From contig JBGSNZ010000027.1 of NCBI GenBank assembly GCA_041739345.1, positions 124,001-188,000 of the forward strand: DNA of 64,000 nt, read 5' to 3'. The notes under the pieces were generated by a model. The model was not told the origin of the DNA, did no database searches, and worked only from the letters and a program-made list of their open reading frames with translations. Source of the DNA: DIGJ01 sp041739345. Lineage in GTDB: Bacteria > Bacillota > Clostridia > Lachnospirales > Lachnospiraceae. The position numbers were made by a program, and so were the translations under genes. Below are positions 62,793 through 64,000 of this stretch, in pieces (position 1 is the first letter of the stretch; every line of letters starts with the position of its first letter).

Positions 62793-64000
62793 ATGAAAAA
62801 ATTTATGGATGAAGACTTTTTATTGTCTTCACAAACCGCAAAAAAGTTATATCACGAATATGCTTCTTCTATGCCGATTGTTGACTATCATTGTCACATC
62901 AATCCAAGGGAAATATATGAAGATAGAAAATTTGAAACAATTACACAGGTATGGCTGGGTGGTGACCATTACAAATGGCGGCAGATGAGATCCAACGGAA
63001 TTGAGGAAAAATTTATAACAGGAGATGCAACTGATCGTGAGAAGTTTCAAAAATGGGCAGAAACATTGGAAAAAGCAATTGGCAATCCGTTATATCACTG
63101 GAGCCATCTGGAGCTGAAACGTTATTTTGGCTATGGGGGTTATTTAAATAAAAATACGGCAGAAGACGTTTGGAATCTTTGCAATGAAAAACTGCAAGAT
63201 GACAATATGACGGTTCGTAATTTGATTAAGCAGTCGAATGTATCTTTGATTTGTACTACAGATGATCCAGTTGATTCCTTGGAATGGCATAAGAAATTGG
63301 CAGATGATGAAAGCTTTGATATACAGGTGCTGCCTGCATGGAGACCAGACAAAGCCATGAATATAGAAAAACCGGAGTATCTTGAGTATCTGGAAAAATT
63401 AAGTGAAGTCAGCAAAGTTGTAATCAATGATTTTACATCTTTAATGAAGGCACTAAAGGTACGTATGGAGTATTTTGCTTCTGTAGGATGCAGCGTATCG
63501 GATCATGCACTGGAATATGTAATGCATGTACCTTCTACGCCAGAAGAAACGGAAGCTATATTTGCGAAAAGATTTCATGGAGAAAACCTTAGTAGAGAAG
63601 AGGAACTGAAATTTAAGACTGCTTTTATGAATGCCGTAGGAAAAGAATACAGCAAAATGAATTGGGTTATGCAATTACATTATGGATGCAAGAGAGATAA
63701 TAATCCTTTTTATTATAATAAGCTGGGACCGGATACGGGATATGATTGTATTAATAATTATGCACCGTCTGGGGAAATGGCAGATATGCTCGGAGCATTA
63801 GATGCAACCAATCAACTTCCAAAAACAATCTTATATTCCTTAAATCCAAACGATAATGCATCGATTGGAACCATAATCGGATGTTTTCAGAATTCTTCTG
63901 CCATTGGCAAAATCCAGCATGGAAGTGCATGGTGGTTTAATGATCACAAAGCAGGAATTATCGATCAGATGACCAGCCTAGCCAATCTCGGACTGCTCGG
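62793..64000 (+). CDS. uxaC: Uronate isomerase (5' part)
   Basis: Converts glucuronate to fructuronate and galacturonate to tagaturonate. The frame is open to the window end (402 codons visible of about 465). The amidohydrolase-like metal site is IVDYHCHINPREIYED (His33, His35). Further family segments are TTDDPVDSLEWHKKL near residue 152 and MQLHYGCKRDNNPF near residue 290, then the AWWFNDHKAGI block near the end. GGAGGTG ribosome site. Divergent from uxaAB, with matching operators, so it feeds tagaturonate to UxaB. Confidence 0.94.
   Translation, partial: MKKFMDEDFLLSSQTAKKLYHEYASSMPIVDYHCHINPREIYEDRKFETITQVWLGGDHYKWRQMRSNGIEEKFITGDATDREKFQKWAETLEKAIGNPLYHWSHLELKRYFGYGGYLNKNTAEDVWNLCNEKLQDDNMTVRNLIKQSNVSLICTTDDPVDSLEWHKKLADDESFDIQVLPAWRPDKAMNIEKPEYLEYLEKLSEVSKVVINDFTSLMKALKVRMEYFASVGCSVSDHALEYVMHVPSTPEETEAIFAKRFHGENLSREEELKFKTAFMNAVGKEYSKMNWVMQLHYGCKRDNNPFYYNKLGPDTGYDCINNYAPSGEMADMLGALDATNQLPKTILYSLNPNDNASIGTIIGCFQNSSAIGKIQHGSAWWFNDHKAGIIDQMTSLANLGLL

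Noticed and set aside
1..64000. Prophage, integrase, transposase or tRNA attachment site
   Set aside because: None was recognised in any frame; the accessory features are repeats, scars and small operons only.

Overview
The window looks like chromosomal DNA of a low-GC, anaerobic, sugar-fermenting Firmicute, most likely Lachnospiraceae (Lachnoclostridium phytofermentans-like; inferred from gene content and order, not from a database match). Pointers are strong AGGAGG ribosome sites, near-consensus TTGACA/TATAAT promoters with 17-bp spacers, a T-box riboswitch, an HndABCD-type NAD(P)-linked [FeFe] hydrogenase, a DUF4317 protein, an EFR1-type flavodoxin-ferredoxin, and a Rex/AcpS/Nnr/Alr/MazF housekeeping block. 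No rRNA, tRNA, CRISPR array, transposase or phage gene was seen.

Layout. 0-2.8 kb: the end of a sugar ABC transporter operon (binding protein, two permeases). 2.9-4.8 kb: an unrecognised 432-aa protein and a Nudix hydrolase. 4.9-15.2 kb: amino-acid biosynthesis. leuCD runs leftward under a divergent LysR regulator; a valine-specifier T-box leads rightward into leuB-ilvD-ilvB and, with no visible terminator, serC-serA. 15.4-18.2 kb: a GntR regulator and two tandem lipoprotein alpha/beta-hydrolases. 18.3-26.6 kb: an ABC-F ATPase, then rex, a coiled-coil protein, acpS, nnr, alr, a mazF toxin with no adjacent antitoxin, and a CNNM/CBS membrane protein. 26.6-35.2 kb: a hybrid histidine kinase, a small HExxH protein with a shortened paralogue, tex, two acyltransferase-fold genes and nudC. 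35.3-40.0 kb: the electron-bifurcating-type hydrogenase operon, followed by a 179-bp hairpin element. 40.3-45.6 kb: AraC regulator, GPH sugar symporter and GH3 glycosidase. 45.7-47.7 kb: a DinG-like helicase.

47.9-52.5 kb is an ECF sigma / membrane protein / ABC-2 exporter module, visibly richer in G+C than its surroundings. Its far side carries three 18-bp fragments of the helicase gene, a likely scar of duplication and deletion around the module. 52.5-58.3 kb is an accessory stretch: a glycosyltransferase-TetR operon with two palindromic operators, a penicillin-V-acylase-like hydrolase, a decayed 0.65-kb gap, a nitroreductase, a short DUF4317 protein, a possible 31-aa membrane peptide and an EFR1 protein. 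58.4-64 kb is the hexuronate pathway: a LacI regulator, uxaB and uxaA leftward, and uxaC rightward (cut by the window end). Both uxa promoters carry the same LacI/cre-type 14-mer; the uxaC copy is the centre of a perfect 52-bp palindrome.

How parts connect: three regulatory circuits can be read directly from the DNA (LysR box about 64 bp upstream of the predicted leuC start, a Rex-like site over the rex -35 box, LacI/cre operators next to both uxa promoters). The hydrogenase, Rex and the uxa/beta-glucoside genes fit a saccharolytic fermenter balancing NADH with H2.
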